A DNA stretch of 43,726 nt from an uncultured Lentisphaerota bacterium. GTDB taxonomy: Bacteria; Verrucomicrobiota; Kiritimatiellia; RFP12; UBA1067. The stretch is from contig CAMKJU010000027.1 of the NCBI GenBank assembly GCA_946413265.1, forward strand, positions 1 to 43,726, read 5' to 3'. The position numbers and the translations under genes were made by a program. Numbering within the stretch: the stretch's first letter is position 1; each line of letters starts with the position of its first letter. This document shows positions 9,401 to 16,199 of this stretch, piece after piece. Below the pieces are notes generated by a model. It had not been told where the DNA came from, made no database searches, and worked only from the letters and a program-made list of their open reading frames with translations.

Positions 9401-12078
9401 ACGTACTCCACGAGCACGCCCGGCGCGGACGACGCCTCCGTGTTCAGGTCGGCGCGGAGCGCCCACGCCACGTAGCCGCCCGAGCCCGCGCGCACGATGG
9501 CGTGCTCCTCGTTCGGGTTGTAGCCCGTCTTGCCGCGGTCGTTCTGCACGTAGATCTTCGGCGCGACGTCGCCGTCCGCGTCGATCACGCCGGTCCCGGC
9601 GGCCGGCGGCCCGTTCTCCTCGGCCAGGCACCCGCGGGCGGTGCACACGGTTCCGAGGACCTTTTCGACGAACGTGCGCCTGTCGGTCCCAGTCACGACG
9701 AGATCCGTCCCGTCCACGAAAGAGAAACACCCGGTGAGGTTGTTCTCGCGCCCCGAGTGGACCTTGAGCATTTCCAACCTGATCTCGTCGGCCGACAGCG
9801 CGCGGTTCCAGAAGAGCACCTCACCCACCGTCGTCCCCGAGCGGGTGAAGGCGGTCGGCGCGGACATGGCACCAATCGCGCCCGAGCAGACGCCGGAGAG
9901 GATCCCCTCCGTTGAGCCGTCCCCCGAATAGACGCTCTGCCCGTCCACGAATACGACCGTCCCAGTTGTCGAGAGGCACACTGCCACGTGGAGCCATCCG
10001 GCATTCCCCGGAAGCTGCACGGGATCCGTGTAGTCGACATAGCGTGCGTCCTCGAAACGCTCGAATTCGAGATAGGTCGAGCCGTTACGCCTGTAGACGT
10101 CTACAAGCGCAACCGTGAGATCCTCCCGAGGCGCGCCAAAGCCAAATCCGACCACGTTGCGCGAGAGACCGCTGGGGACATATTCGCCGGGCTTCACCCA
10201 GAACATGACCGTGCCGCCGTCGCTCTCGTCGAAGTACTTGCGCCCGGGAAGCGCCGCCGTTGAGTTCGTCTCGGAGAGGTACAACCCCATGTTGTGCGAG
10301 AAGATCGATTCCGACGCGCTGCCGAGCTGCGAGGCGAGCACGATCTGCGGCGTCTCGCCCGGTTCCGGCCACCGCACGGAATAGACCTGCGGCAGGGTGG
10401 GGATCACGAGCGGCTTTTCCATTCCCTCTTCCTGGATCGCGGTGTTCCACCAAACCTCGATATTTCCACTCGCTCTCACGGCGTAGATGACGGACTCGTA
10501 CTTGTTGGTGTCTGAGGACACCCCGGCGATGTCGGTCGAAACGCCGCCTGCGGTGTCCGGCTTCGGCGCAACGTAGAGGTCCGGATTCCAGATCGGCGCG
10601 GAAGCGGTTTCGTAGATGTAGCCGGGGCTGGAAACGTCGCATGCCGGGTTGAACCCCGGCGCCGTGCCGGCCACGCTTCCGCCGCGCAGCTGGAGCTCGA
10701 CGCCGACGCGGATTTCCTCCGCCGCGAGCGTGAAGTAGTTGGTGTTCGTGCGCATGATCGAATGGATCGGCACGAACCACACGTTGTCGTCCGCCGCGAG
10801 CTTGAGGAGCGAATACCCCTCGCCGAGTGTCGTGAACGTGCCGTCTCCGGTAACCGCGTGGGCGTGTCCCTCCGGTTCCTGGTAGTCCATGAGCGTGGCA
10901 GAGTAGCCAGACGGCACGTAGATGGGGCACCCGGGGGCAGCGGCGGTGCCGCGCACGAACACGGTCGCGTCCTCCGGCCAGTCGCATGCGTACTGGTCCA
11001 GCTCGAACGGCCAATCGACCTCCATCTCGTCCGTCTCCATCCAGTAGACCTCCATGTTCGACGGATAGTCCTTCGTCGGGCGGAGCGGATAGACGTTGCC
11101 GTTCTTGGGGCTGTAGGAATGCATCCCCTTGTGCTGGTAGTAGTAGTCGCCGCGGTTGTCGGACGGCTGCACGTAGGTTGGCTGGGGGCGGAGTCCGGCC
11201 ACGTCGTAGCCGCGCCCGTCGGGCTTGAGGGGCCGCCCAATCTCGCCCTTGAGGCGGTTCACCTGCGGACGGCACACCTCGACCACCTGCACGTGGAGCA
11301 GCCGTTCGAACGTGCCCGAGTCGTAGTAGGCCATCACGACCTGCCCCTGGAGCTGTCCGTAGGCGTAGAGCGTCTTGGTCGAGGGGTCCAGGCAGAGCCC
11401 GCTCACGATCTTGTTGGTGATGACCTGCTGGATGCCGGCGGCGACGTTCGTGACGCTACCGTAGCGGGGCGTCAGGATCTCGTCGCTCCCAAAGAACTTC
11501 ACGAACTTGCCGCTCAGGTCGATTCCCGGGCTGTTGTACGGGTAGTCCGTCCAGTAGATGCGGCGCGGGCGCCCGGAGCACGACATCGACACGTTGTACG
11601 TCATCGGACGGACCAAGCCGTCGGCGAGATACCATGTGAACGTCTGGACGCCGCCACGCGCCGCGAACAGGCGGTGGTCGTCCTCGTCGAAGATGAACTT
11701 GTCGCGCGCGTCGGCCGGCAGCGCGAGGTAGGCGTCGTACGTCGTCGCCCAGTCCACGCCGTCCGGCGGCTCGATCTCGTCGGCGAGATAGTAGTCGGGC
11801 TTGGCGCGCTCCAGCGGGAATCCCGCCTCGGCGCATTCAAGCGCCATGCGCGGCGCACCGAGGAACTCGACGCGCGAAACGCCGCCCGTCGTCGCGGCGA
11901 TGGACATCGCCGGACAGGCGTTGTTCGCCGCAAGCCATGCATTGTCGGCCGCGTCGCCCGACAGGTAGATCGTCGGCGCACTTGGAATGCCCAGCACGTA
12001 AGTGGGGTTTTCCGCCCGCGCCGGGAGGGCCGCGCCTGTCGCGGCCACCGCCATCATCAGCAAGAGCAATCGTCTCAT
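3433..12078 (-). CDS. Giant exported LamG-domain protein (2881 aa)
   Basis: The N-terminus MRRLLLLMMAVAATG..ARA is a Sec signal peptide. Two concanavalin-like LamG jellyroll regions can be seen, at about residues 610-785 (GTVMFWVKPGEY .. GEVLFWNRALSADEIR) and 1750-2005 (WTVEFQIVPV .. GEVRFWEDVYRT). Residues about 2115-2172 and 2420-2515 are charged, helical and probably coiled coils (EYVDKYDEYYQRML, EAERLLDERTLVRQQ). The last 370 residues form a mixed region ending in DSNRDGKLDF, an EF-hand or dockerin-like loop. The two LamG domains suggest glycan or protein binding at the surface. No catalytic motif was recognised. The order of helical bundle then beta-rich tail resembles, only loosely, the C-terminal part of Tc-toxin A proteins. 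An AAGGA ribosome site precedes the ATG. No stop or frameshift interrupts the 8.6-kb frame. Confidence 0.88.
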   Translation of the reverse strand: MRRLLLLMMAVAATGAALPARAENPTYVLGIPSAPTIYLSGDAADNAWLAANNACPAMSIAATTGGVSRVEFLGAPRMALECAEAGFPLERAKPDYYLADEIEPPDGVDWATTYDAYLALPADARDKFIFDEDDHRLFAARGGVQTFTWYLADGLVRPMTYNVSMSCSGRPRRIYWTDYPYNSPGIDLSGKFVKFFGSDEILTPRYGSVTNVAAGIQQVITNKIVSGLCLDPSTKTLYAYGQLQGQVVMAYYDSGTFERLLHVQVVEVCRPQVNRLKGEIGRPLKPDGRGYDVAGLRPQPTYVQPSDNRGDYYYQHKGMHSYSPKNGNVYPLRPTKDYPSNMEVYWMETDEMEVDWPFELDQYACDWPEDATVFVRGTAAAPGCPIYVPSGYSATLMDYQEPEGHAHAVTGDGTFTTLGEGYSLLKLAADDNVWFVPIHSIMRTNTNYFTLAAEEIRVGVELQLRGGSVAGTAPGFNPACDVSSPGYIYETASAPIWNPDLYVAPKPDTAGGVSTDIAGVSSDTNKYESVIYAVRASGNIEVWWNTAIQEEGMEKPLVIPTLPQVYSVRWPEPGETPQIVLASQLGSASESIFSHNMGLYLSETNSTAALPGRKYFDESDGGTVMFWVKPGEYVPSGLSRNVVGFGFGAPREDLTVALVDVYRRNGSTYLEFERFEDARYVDYTDPVQLPGNAGWLHVAVCLSTTGTVVFVDGQSVYSGDGSTEGILSGVCSGAIGAMSAPTAFTRSGTTVGEVLFWNRALSADEIRLEMLKVHSGRENNLTGCFSFVDGTDLVVTGTDRRTFVEKVLGTVCTARGCLAEENGPPAAGTGVIDADGDVAPKIYVQNDRGKTGYNPNEEHAIVRAGSGGYVAWALRADLNTEASSAPGVLVEYVKGGRKAMQWFDVAVTNSVYPELAADCVAGKAFPGPHPIDFFDDPWCPEDSWDEPVATAPAFRDRKNQLWARAAGTATMRMYYRMQEGFAFPALDQASWPKIGTAIPWLSLLGGLPSSPSVLSAMPHPWTWRVKWPDAVPEIEIGRTLTVAASGLPEVWNCKSVGVVWPATEEARNATAMLFDPTVAQASGFPKTTYATVADAIADLGIKQGAGGNGTLRKGRWTFDGLPPSISKRFYLDTTADVTRCLKLEGEMEDNSAGVSLLHVNVLNDSERAVLSSLLDSTASTAGKKAWRTAIAALATKCAKPSPHDAVSANEDRIVYSPRDHYALFTMGATNYVTLIENDATNALMNVAQGDPISMHLVKVVPKYYTGRVVTREDPLNLLSQQLSIIYGEAFAGEPEQYVFEWKKCRPHANGTVPTDFDGEYTAKFEPTAGLTRFTIGHQGDTLENMVNTYYAVRYRAKDANSPAYAAMGDAWSAWTDPPALAEGWVQRVLNNVTPFAQRMRDLAENEAETPVSMIVQAGKPYEGDVALNNDTLKDTGLIQLYETLLSKAESMSLQMGIDDLDANKQLQLAVARLADLYNTLGDEAYIDALNPTIGFGANFNNVEMTGFELDYGALSTALFAFDNQVPTLLDEELALLRGRSGDNAPSTRISPYYNRLVWNFTKGITAGEVAYAVNYDISGNNKGIIDENDAADMYPQGHGDAYGHYLSALSGYYRLLRNPHFTWGAPAMGEMTVADAVVNVDYYDEAQFVKAAYNVAKVAAETVDRTARKAYRDNGGASGAGYLDDDKTRNFGYGEWASRGGFGALCNWAVGNALLPVEPKSGNFWRYAFRNESDFIMLLADEDEESYGDLDPDGQWTVEFQIVPVSAQPSDDANLLTVMGENSAFGFSLADGNKLVFERLSVISATVTNTIYHYAYTNLTESANADSSVTFAVTNGTRILECVFYGTNSVPVALPAGYNAGLQLAQGVDEAPDAPVWDGWACAKWRDPDTGEFLPYVYESTVETTEPSDIVLDSVEIGTVASGENTLVAIRSRGGAATVTLFDKSGAKIVEEAVVGSLGAELRFLLLGEGYAGEIGEVRFWEDVYRTDADLLEKREFVSPLSEGLALYLRPIADSAPSGDVSIADEKDPSAIWTVEGGEWLVAAESGMSIDFEDEGLKRIDRSTVPELASLASLIPSIQKKVDQMDAGLNPLGLASAAIPFDLTPIGEGDDAKTHFEQIRERAGTALANARKLLDKAQFYGSRIRMLQESQFSRENQLETMELEKKNALIEYFGYPYEGDIGPSGTYVQGYDGPDLVHYAWMEPETCGLSAGEDVKSVTKAIYKFDVSKYTGGAADGVVKMYNFYDKTGQMTLEFEKSAAGIILKPSTVTGKRRAQGRIQDELGNLIAAYANFKSAIAAWDVAIHQFDYENTTIWSKFGRDQAILALTEIKYAKDAVSAWTDTASKIAANTLEVSMRLTGAASDAVLHSVPKVVGAGMTVNVDPQAAAAAVQNVPRLAATTAQATALVAAKNALVENNGFDTFLQVLLDQLEMASEYVDKYDEYYQRMLAAAEKVNDAAGEVRSAFVELQTAQCAVETVIAEAERLLDERTLVRQQAVDSLTKTRYSEMFFRLARNNALSRYSAQFELAQKYAYLAVQAYDYETGLLSSDRKSGDAFIARIVGARTLGEFDDDGDPIAASDAAKGDGGLAAILAEMDANWLVLKPRLGINNPQPYATWFSLRHDLFRIYDEEDGDKAWKTELRKYVVGDLNALPEFRHYCQPLAGSSEQKEPGLVIPFPSLIAHGYNFFGQKLVGGDSALDSTYYATHIASAGIHFEGYDDDSLAKTPTAYLVPVGEDRMRAVGDRSTILSWKVVDQTIPAPYVIGSTQLDDPDWTPLYDGATGGNDLGARIRKHPSFRAYYDDAGKDPNDDSLDCTRLVGRSAWNTKWLLIIPAGSLGADRAAALSAFINGVDSNRDGKLDFAGVTDIKIGLKTYSTSGN

Positions 12079-12090
12079 CGGTGGCGATCC

Positions 12091-13080
12091 TTACTTGACG
12101 CGCATGATGAAGCACAGCGCGTAGTACGGCGGACGGTTCTCGTGCGCCTGGCCGTTCCCGACCGAGCTTGTGGCATAGACGCCGCTGTACAAGGAGCCGC
12201 CGATCTTCGAGTCCGCATCGTAGCGCGTGGACGTGTAGCGCATAAGCGTGGAGCATCCGGACTCTATGTTTCTCAGCTGGTCGTCGCCCACGTACTCGTG
12301 GTAGTGCCTCGGCATCTCGTTCGTCGTCAATTCGACCGACTTCTGGCCACCCCTGTTCCCCACGTTGTATTCATCGCCAGCGCCAACGATGAAGCGGTTG
12401 CGGAGGTCGGGGGTGTTGTTGCTTCCATTGCAGAGCTTCCAGCCGTCAGGGATGTTGGACGCCGAGCCGCTCCACATGACGATACCGCCGATGGGAATCG
12501 TGCCGTAGCCAGAGAAGGCGCCGGCCGTCCCGGCGGAGATGTTGCCGGTCACCGAAAGGCTCGTCGCCGAGACCGCGCCCGCGTTCACGCCGCCCTGCAC
12601 GGCAAGCCCGCCCTTGAGTGTCGTCTGCCCTTCCACGGTGAAGTCGCCGCTCGCCGCCGCCGCGTCGGCCGCATGGATGGCGTACGGCACCGCGAGGAGC
12701 GCCTGGCGCGGCGAAATCTCGCCGGAGGAGTTGTCGACGGTAAGGCCGATGTAGAGCGTCGTACCGGACTTTTGCGCGAGGATGGCCGCGAGCCCCGTTG
12801 ACGTCACTCCGTCAATCTCGCTACCCGCCGCGTCGGTGATCGCCGTGTTGAAAAGTCCGTTCGCGTCGAGGAGCACGTTGTATGCGCGGCCCCAGAGCGG
12901 CGTCTCCGACGTCGGCCCGTCGTAGATGCGGAACTCGACCGTGCGGTTCTTGTTCGCGGGCACCGCGCCGCCAACCTCCTTGATGATACCCTGATAGGTG
13001 AACGCGGCGGGAGCCGCAGCACAGGGCAGCGTCGCGACCGCAGCGACCGCGAACATAATTCCAATGATGAGCTTCTTCAT
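12091..13080 (-). CDS. Exported protein with phage tail-collar domain
   Basis: A 329-aa protein with signal peptide MKKLIIGIMFAVAAVATLPCAA. Residues about 25-140 form a beta-rich region starting FTYQGIIKE. Residues 150-195 are a short repetitive beta segment like a fibre shaft. Residues 197-329 carry the Tail Collar signature: GGIVMWSGS, IPDGWKLCNGSN, TPDLRNRFIVGAG, the histidine cluster PRHYHEY at 257-263 and the terminal ENRPPYYALCFIMRV. In phages this domain caps trimeric tail fibres; many bacterial chromosomes carry exported versions of unknown role. No phage genes lie nearby. The ATG at 13080 has AAGGAGAG upstream and starts the signal peptide; a longer frame to 13263 is not supported. 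It lies 12 nt upstream of the giant protein gene, so the two are probably co-translated. Confidence 0.87.
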   Translation of the reverse strand: MKKLIIGIMFAVAAVATLPCAAAPAAFTYQGIIKEVGGAVPANKNRTVEFRIYDGPTSETPLWGRAYNVLLDANGLFNTAITDAAGSEIDGVTSTGLAAILAQKSGTTLYIGLTVDNSSGEISPRQALLAVPYAIHAADAAAASGDFTVEGQTTLKGGLAVQGGVNAGAVSATSLSVTGNISAGTAGAFSGYGTIPIGGIVMWSGSASNIPDGWKLCNGSNNTPDLRNRFIVGAGDEYNVGNRGGQKSVELTTNEMPRHYHEYVGDDQLRNIESGCSTLMRYTSTRYDADSKIGGSLYSGVYATSSVGNGQAHENRPPYYALCFIMRVK

Positions 13081-13127
13081 TTTCTTCTCTCCTTTGCTAA
13101 TAAAATCGTTTCGACAGAAAATCGCCC

Positions 13128-14879
13128 CTACTGCAGCACGAGCTCGGTCTGGGGGCTGACGCGCTTGATAGACATGTCGCCGACGAGCGTGATCGGGCCC
13201 TGCCGCATGAGGTTCGTGAGCGTCCAGCGGCACGTACCGCCCTTCGTCTCCTCCGGGTTCCACGCCGCCTCGCCGCCGTTCAGGTCGAGCGCGAGCGTGA
13301 TCTCGTTCTGCACCGAGAACGTCTCCGGCTTCACGTCGCCCTTGTAGTTCGAGAACACGTCACCGTTCGGCGCGGGCGTCTTGAAGTCCCACTGGAGCCC
13401 GTCGTGCTGCGGGTGGAGCGGATGCCGCAGGAGGCTCGTCGCCCCGCCGCCCGCCACGGTGAACGCGAACTTCATGCCGCCAGCCTGGCCCGTCGCCCCA
13501 TCCCTGCCCGTCGCCTCGATGACGGGCATCTCCGTGGGCAGGCACACCGCACTGATGCGCATCGCGACACGGGCCGTCGTCGGGACCGTCGCCGTCCCCG
13601 CAAAGAGACGGTAGGCGTACGTGCCGTCCGCCGCCGTCTCGCCCGCCGCCACGACGCGCTGCAGGAGGCGCACCGTGCCGTTCGCGTCAATGTGGATCGG
13701 AAGGCGCAGCTTCACCGTACCGCCCGTCTCCGTCTCCATCGCCTTGTCCGGCACGACGATGCGGTTGAAGGCGACATCCGCCACCCACAATCCGCCCGGC
13801 CACGCCTTGTTCGCGGCGGAGGCTCCGGACGTCTCACCGACGAGCGGAACGTCCACGCGCATCTTCGACTTGCCGTCCACGTCCGTCACGCGCAGCAGCG
13901 CGCCGAAGGGCCTACCCTTCACTTCCGAATCAAACACTCCCCTGTCAATGCCAAATTCGATTTTCCACGTCTCGCCGGCGGCGAGGCGCTTTGTCGCAAT
14001 CGGCGCGTCCGCGCCGCCCACCGCAGACCATGTCGCGTTCGTAATCGCCACAGCCGCGTCGCGGATGTGCACTGCGCCGCGCGGCAGCACCACGTCTCCA
14101 TAAGAGGACGACGTCTCCATCGCGACGGACACCGTGCGGTCCTCCTCGCCGTCATTGCGGATGAACAGCGTCGCCTTCGACGAACCGCTTCCGAAGTCAA
14201 GCCCGCCCATCGGCGAGACGTTCAGCACGCCAGACCAGTCGCTCTGCGTGTCAGTCGCCACGAGCAGCACGTCGCCGTCCGACACTTTCGACGTGTCGTA
14301 CACCCGCGTGATGCTCGGCGACGCATTCTCGTCGTTGCCGGCGAATTTGTAGAAACCGCTTTTTGTGAAGTTTCCGTCAAAGCCCTCGAGATAGTCGCTC
14401 GGCGCGATCTTCGCGTCCGGCTGAAGCGAGAACCCCACGAAGTTATAGACCTCGTTCGTATCCGTGACGTGCCACGTCATGCGCGGTGCGGCGGGGACGC
14501 CCTGCACGGACACCACAGTCTGTTCATCGTTCGTGCTGAATGCGAGGCACACCGTGCCGGCGGGTATGTACTTTATCTGCGACGCCTCCGGGATGCCACG
14601 ATGCCACATCGCAATGGGCTTCATCGACAGACCCTGCGAATCCCACGTCTGCGAGAACTGGCGCGTGGCGAGGAAAGACGCCGGATCGTAGAATCCAACC
14701 GATTTCACCGGCCAATCCGCAAAAACCTCATCCAGCGACACGGCCGGCGACACCTCGACATAGACCGCGTTCCAACCTCGCTTCAATTTAATCGTCTGTG
14801 TGACCACCACTTGGGCGTGTACGGCAAACATCGCCGCACACGCTACGGCGAGAACGCCTCGTGTCAATGTTTTTTTCAT
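13128..14879 (-). CDS. Exported beta-rich protein of unknown function, first gene of the giant-protein cassette
   Basis: A 583-aa protein with signal peptide MKKTLTRGVLAVACAAMFAVHAQ, followed by IKLKRGWNAVYVEVSP. The rest is rich in short beta strands, Gly, Thr and Val, as in stacked Ig-like or jellyroll folds. The C-terminal part has HPLHPQHDGLQWDF and ends VSPQTELVLQ. No enzyme motif or named domain was recognised. It is 47 nt upstream of the tail-collar gene in the same direction and begins the run of four exported proteins. No good Shine-Dalgarno sequence is visible before the ATG at 14879, and tRNA-Leu ends only 39 nt upstream, so transcription may come through the tRNA. Confidence 0.82.
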   Translation of the reverse strand: MKKTLTRGVLAVACAAMFAVHAQVVVTQTIKLKRGWNAVYVEVSPAVSLDEVFADWPVKSVGFYDPASFLATRQFSQTWDSQGLSMKPIAMWHRGIPEASQIKYIPAGTVCLAFSTNDEQTVVSVQGVPAAPRMTWHVTDTNEVYNFVGFSLQPDAKIAPSDYLEGFDGNFTKSGFYKFAGNDENASPSITRVYDTSKVSDGDVLLVATDTQSDWSGVLNVSPMGGLDFGSGSSKATLFIRNDGEEDRTVSVAMETSSSYGDVVLPRGAVHIRDAAVAITNATWSAVGGADAPIATKRLAAGETWKIEFGIDRGVFDSEVKGRPFGALLRVTDVDGKSKMRVDVPLVGETSGASAANKAWPGGLWVADVAFNRIVVPDKAMETETGGTVKLRLPIHIDANGTVRLLQRVVAAGETAADGTYAYRLFAGTATVPTTARVAMRISAVCLPTEMPVIEATGRDGATGQAGGMKFAFTVAGGGATSLLRHPLHPQHDGLQWDFKTPAPNGDVFSNYKGDVKPETFSVQNEITLALDLNGGEAAWNPEETKGGTCRWTLTNLMRQGPITLVGDMSIKRVSPQTELVLQ

Positions 14880-14918
14880 GCTGATTGTCCAGATAGCCTG
14901 TTCTGTTCAAACTTTTTC

Positions 14919-15002
14919 TGGTGGGCGCGGGGGGACTTGAACCCCCACTCCTTGCGGAACTGGAACCTAAATCCAGCGTGTCTGCCATTTCACCACGCGC
15001 CC
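14919..15002 (-). tRNA. tRNA-Leu (anticodon UAG)
   Basis: An 84-nt class II tRNA. The acceptor GGGCGCG pairs with CGCGCCC, the anticodon stem CTGGA/TCCAG encloses TTTAGGT (anticodon TAG), the variable arm is TTCCGCAAGGAGT, the T loop is GGTTCAAGTCC, and the CCA is encoded. It lies directly upstream of the exported-protein cassette and reads in the same direction. Confidence 0.96.
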
Positions 15003-15014
15003 GGAGAGGGATAT

Positions 15015-15023
15015 AGTATATCA
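15015..15023 (-). promoter_or_regulatory. Extended -10 promoter for tRNA-Leu
   Basis: The minus strand reads TGATATACT, a TGn extended -10 with TATACT, 12 nt before the mature tRNA 5' end. The TGA of the extended element is also the stop codon of the gene at 15021-15488. No good -35 box is visible, which is usual for extended -10 promoters. The same TGATATACT occurs upstream of the gene at 29908-30837. Confidence 0.6.
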
Positions 15024-15488
15024 CATTTTTCCGTCGGGTGTAACCGCATACGGCGGTTCATGGGAAAGAAGCCGCTCCGCCAGTTCGCGCGCACCTGCGT
15101 GATGCCAGGCGTCCAGTGTCACGCGACGGCCGTCCTTCGCGCACACGACGAGAATCTGCTTCGGCTCCCATTTTCCTACGTCCAAGTGGTCTATAGCGTC
15201 AAACTTGAGCGGCACGCCACATGTGAGCGTACCCGTCATCTGTTCTTCGTCCCACGAAAGCGTCGCGCGCCAGTTGAGGAACACGCGGAATGCGACCACG
15301 AACGACATCAACGCCAGCAGTGCCGCCGACGTGTACTGGAACTCCACCGTCGTGTGGTGCGCTCCGTCCGCAGGCAGGTACGGATAGACAAAGATCGCGT
15401 CATACAGGAAGTAGAGCGACAGGCCGAAAAAGAGGGCGGCCACACCAAGATGACGGATGGCGTATTCTTTGTTGAGAGAGATTTTCAT
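15021..15488 (-). CDS. Small two-TM membrane protein with PH-like C-terminal part
   Basis: A 155-aa protein. Two hydrophobic helices lie at about residues 13-32 and 50-70, followed by a soluble domain of about 80 residues (LSWDEEQMTGTLTCG .. FDAIDHLDVGKWEPKQILVV .. DGRRVTLDAWHH). This order of two helices then a small beta domain resembles bacterial PH-domain membrane proteins, but the match is by layout only and the function is unknown. Its ATG overlaps the stop codon of the Nif3-like gene by the 4-nt ATGA, so the two are translationally coupled. Its own stop lies in the tRNA-Leu promoter. Confidence 0.75.
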   Translation of the reverse strand: MKISLNKEYAIRHLGVAALFFGLSLYFLYDAIFVYPYLPADGAHHTTVEFQYTSAALLALMSFVVAFRVFLNWRATLSWDEEQMTGTLTCGVPLKFDAIDHLDVGKWEPKQILVVCAKDGRRVTLDAWHHAGARELAERLLSHEPPYAVTPDGKM

Positions 15489-16183
15489 GGGAGCCTCGGA
15501 GGTTGCAGGTTGGGGATGTCTGGACGTGGAATGAACACAGTATCAACTCGGAGAGACTTTTTCATCGCCTTCGCGAGAGCCTTCACGCCGAAAGTCTCCG
15601 TGGCGTAGTGTCCGGCGCATATCATCTGCATGCCCGCGTTCTCCGCCATGATAACCTCGCCCCACGACGCCTCGCCTGTGATGTAGATGTCGCAGCCGAG
15701 GTTCTTCGCGTCTGCGGCGAACTCGCCCGCGCCGCCGGAGCAGACACCGACCTTCTTCCCGTTCGGCAACGTACCCGTGCAGCCTATCGTCTCGCCATGG
15801 TACACGAAGGCGGGTTTGAGGTTCTTGAGTCCCAGATAGCGCGCAAGCTCGTAGTTGTTGCCGTAGGCGTGGCTCGCATCAAGCGGCAGGTGTACGCCGT
15901 AAAGCGCCACGTTGTGCCGCATGGCCGCCGCGACCACGTTGTACACGCCGTCAACGATCCGCGCGATGCCTCCACCCCACGAGATGCCGTGGTGTACCAC
16001 GGCGAGCTGCGCGCCCGCCTCGGCCGCAGCCTCTATGAAGGTAACGGACGCATCGACGCCGAAGGCGACCTTCTTTACGTCGTCCCCCGTGCGCGCGATC
16101 TGCACGCCGTTGTTGGAGACGTCCGAGAACGATTTCACGTCCAAGACATCGTCAAGCCATTTTGTAATACGCTCTAGTTTCAT
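15485..16183 (-). CDS. Nif3-like dinuclear metal center protein (YbgI/Nif3 family)
   Basis: This 232-aa protein has the length of single-domain Nif3/YbgI proteins, which form toroidal hexamers with two metal ions per subunit. The metal-site signatures are present: VVHHG with His64 and His65, YGVHLPLD with His98 and Asp102, and CAGHYATE with His192 and Glu195. The cellular substrate of the family is not settled; GTP cyclohydrolase type 2 annotations are often carried over without proof. The protein is predicted cytoplasmic. It lies 16 nt downstream of the HEAT-DUF1080 gene and overlaps the next gene by 4 nt. Confidence 0.92.
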   Translation of the reverse strand: MKLERITKWLDDVLDVKSFSDVSNNGVQIARTGDDVKKVAFGVDASVTFIEAAAEAGAQLAVVHHGISWGGGIARIVDGVYNVVAAAMRHNVALYGVHLPLDASHAYGNNYELARYLGLKNLKPAFVYHGETIGCTGTLPNGKKVGVCSGGAGEFAADAKNLGCDIYITGEASWGEVIMAENAGMQMICAGHYATETFGVKALAKAMKKSLRVDTVFIPRPDIPNLQPPRLP

Positions 16184-16199
16184 CTTTTACCTCATACGC

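Noticed and set aside
12091..13080. Prophage suspected from the tail-collar domain
   Set aside because: No capsid, terminase, portal, integrase or lysis gene lies in the window, and the protein has a signal peptide.
13404..15608. A 734-codon plus-strand open frame
   Set aside because: It runs antisense across a real gene, the tRNA-Leu (giving the telltale GDLNPHSLRNW) and two more genes. It has no ribosome site or domain.
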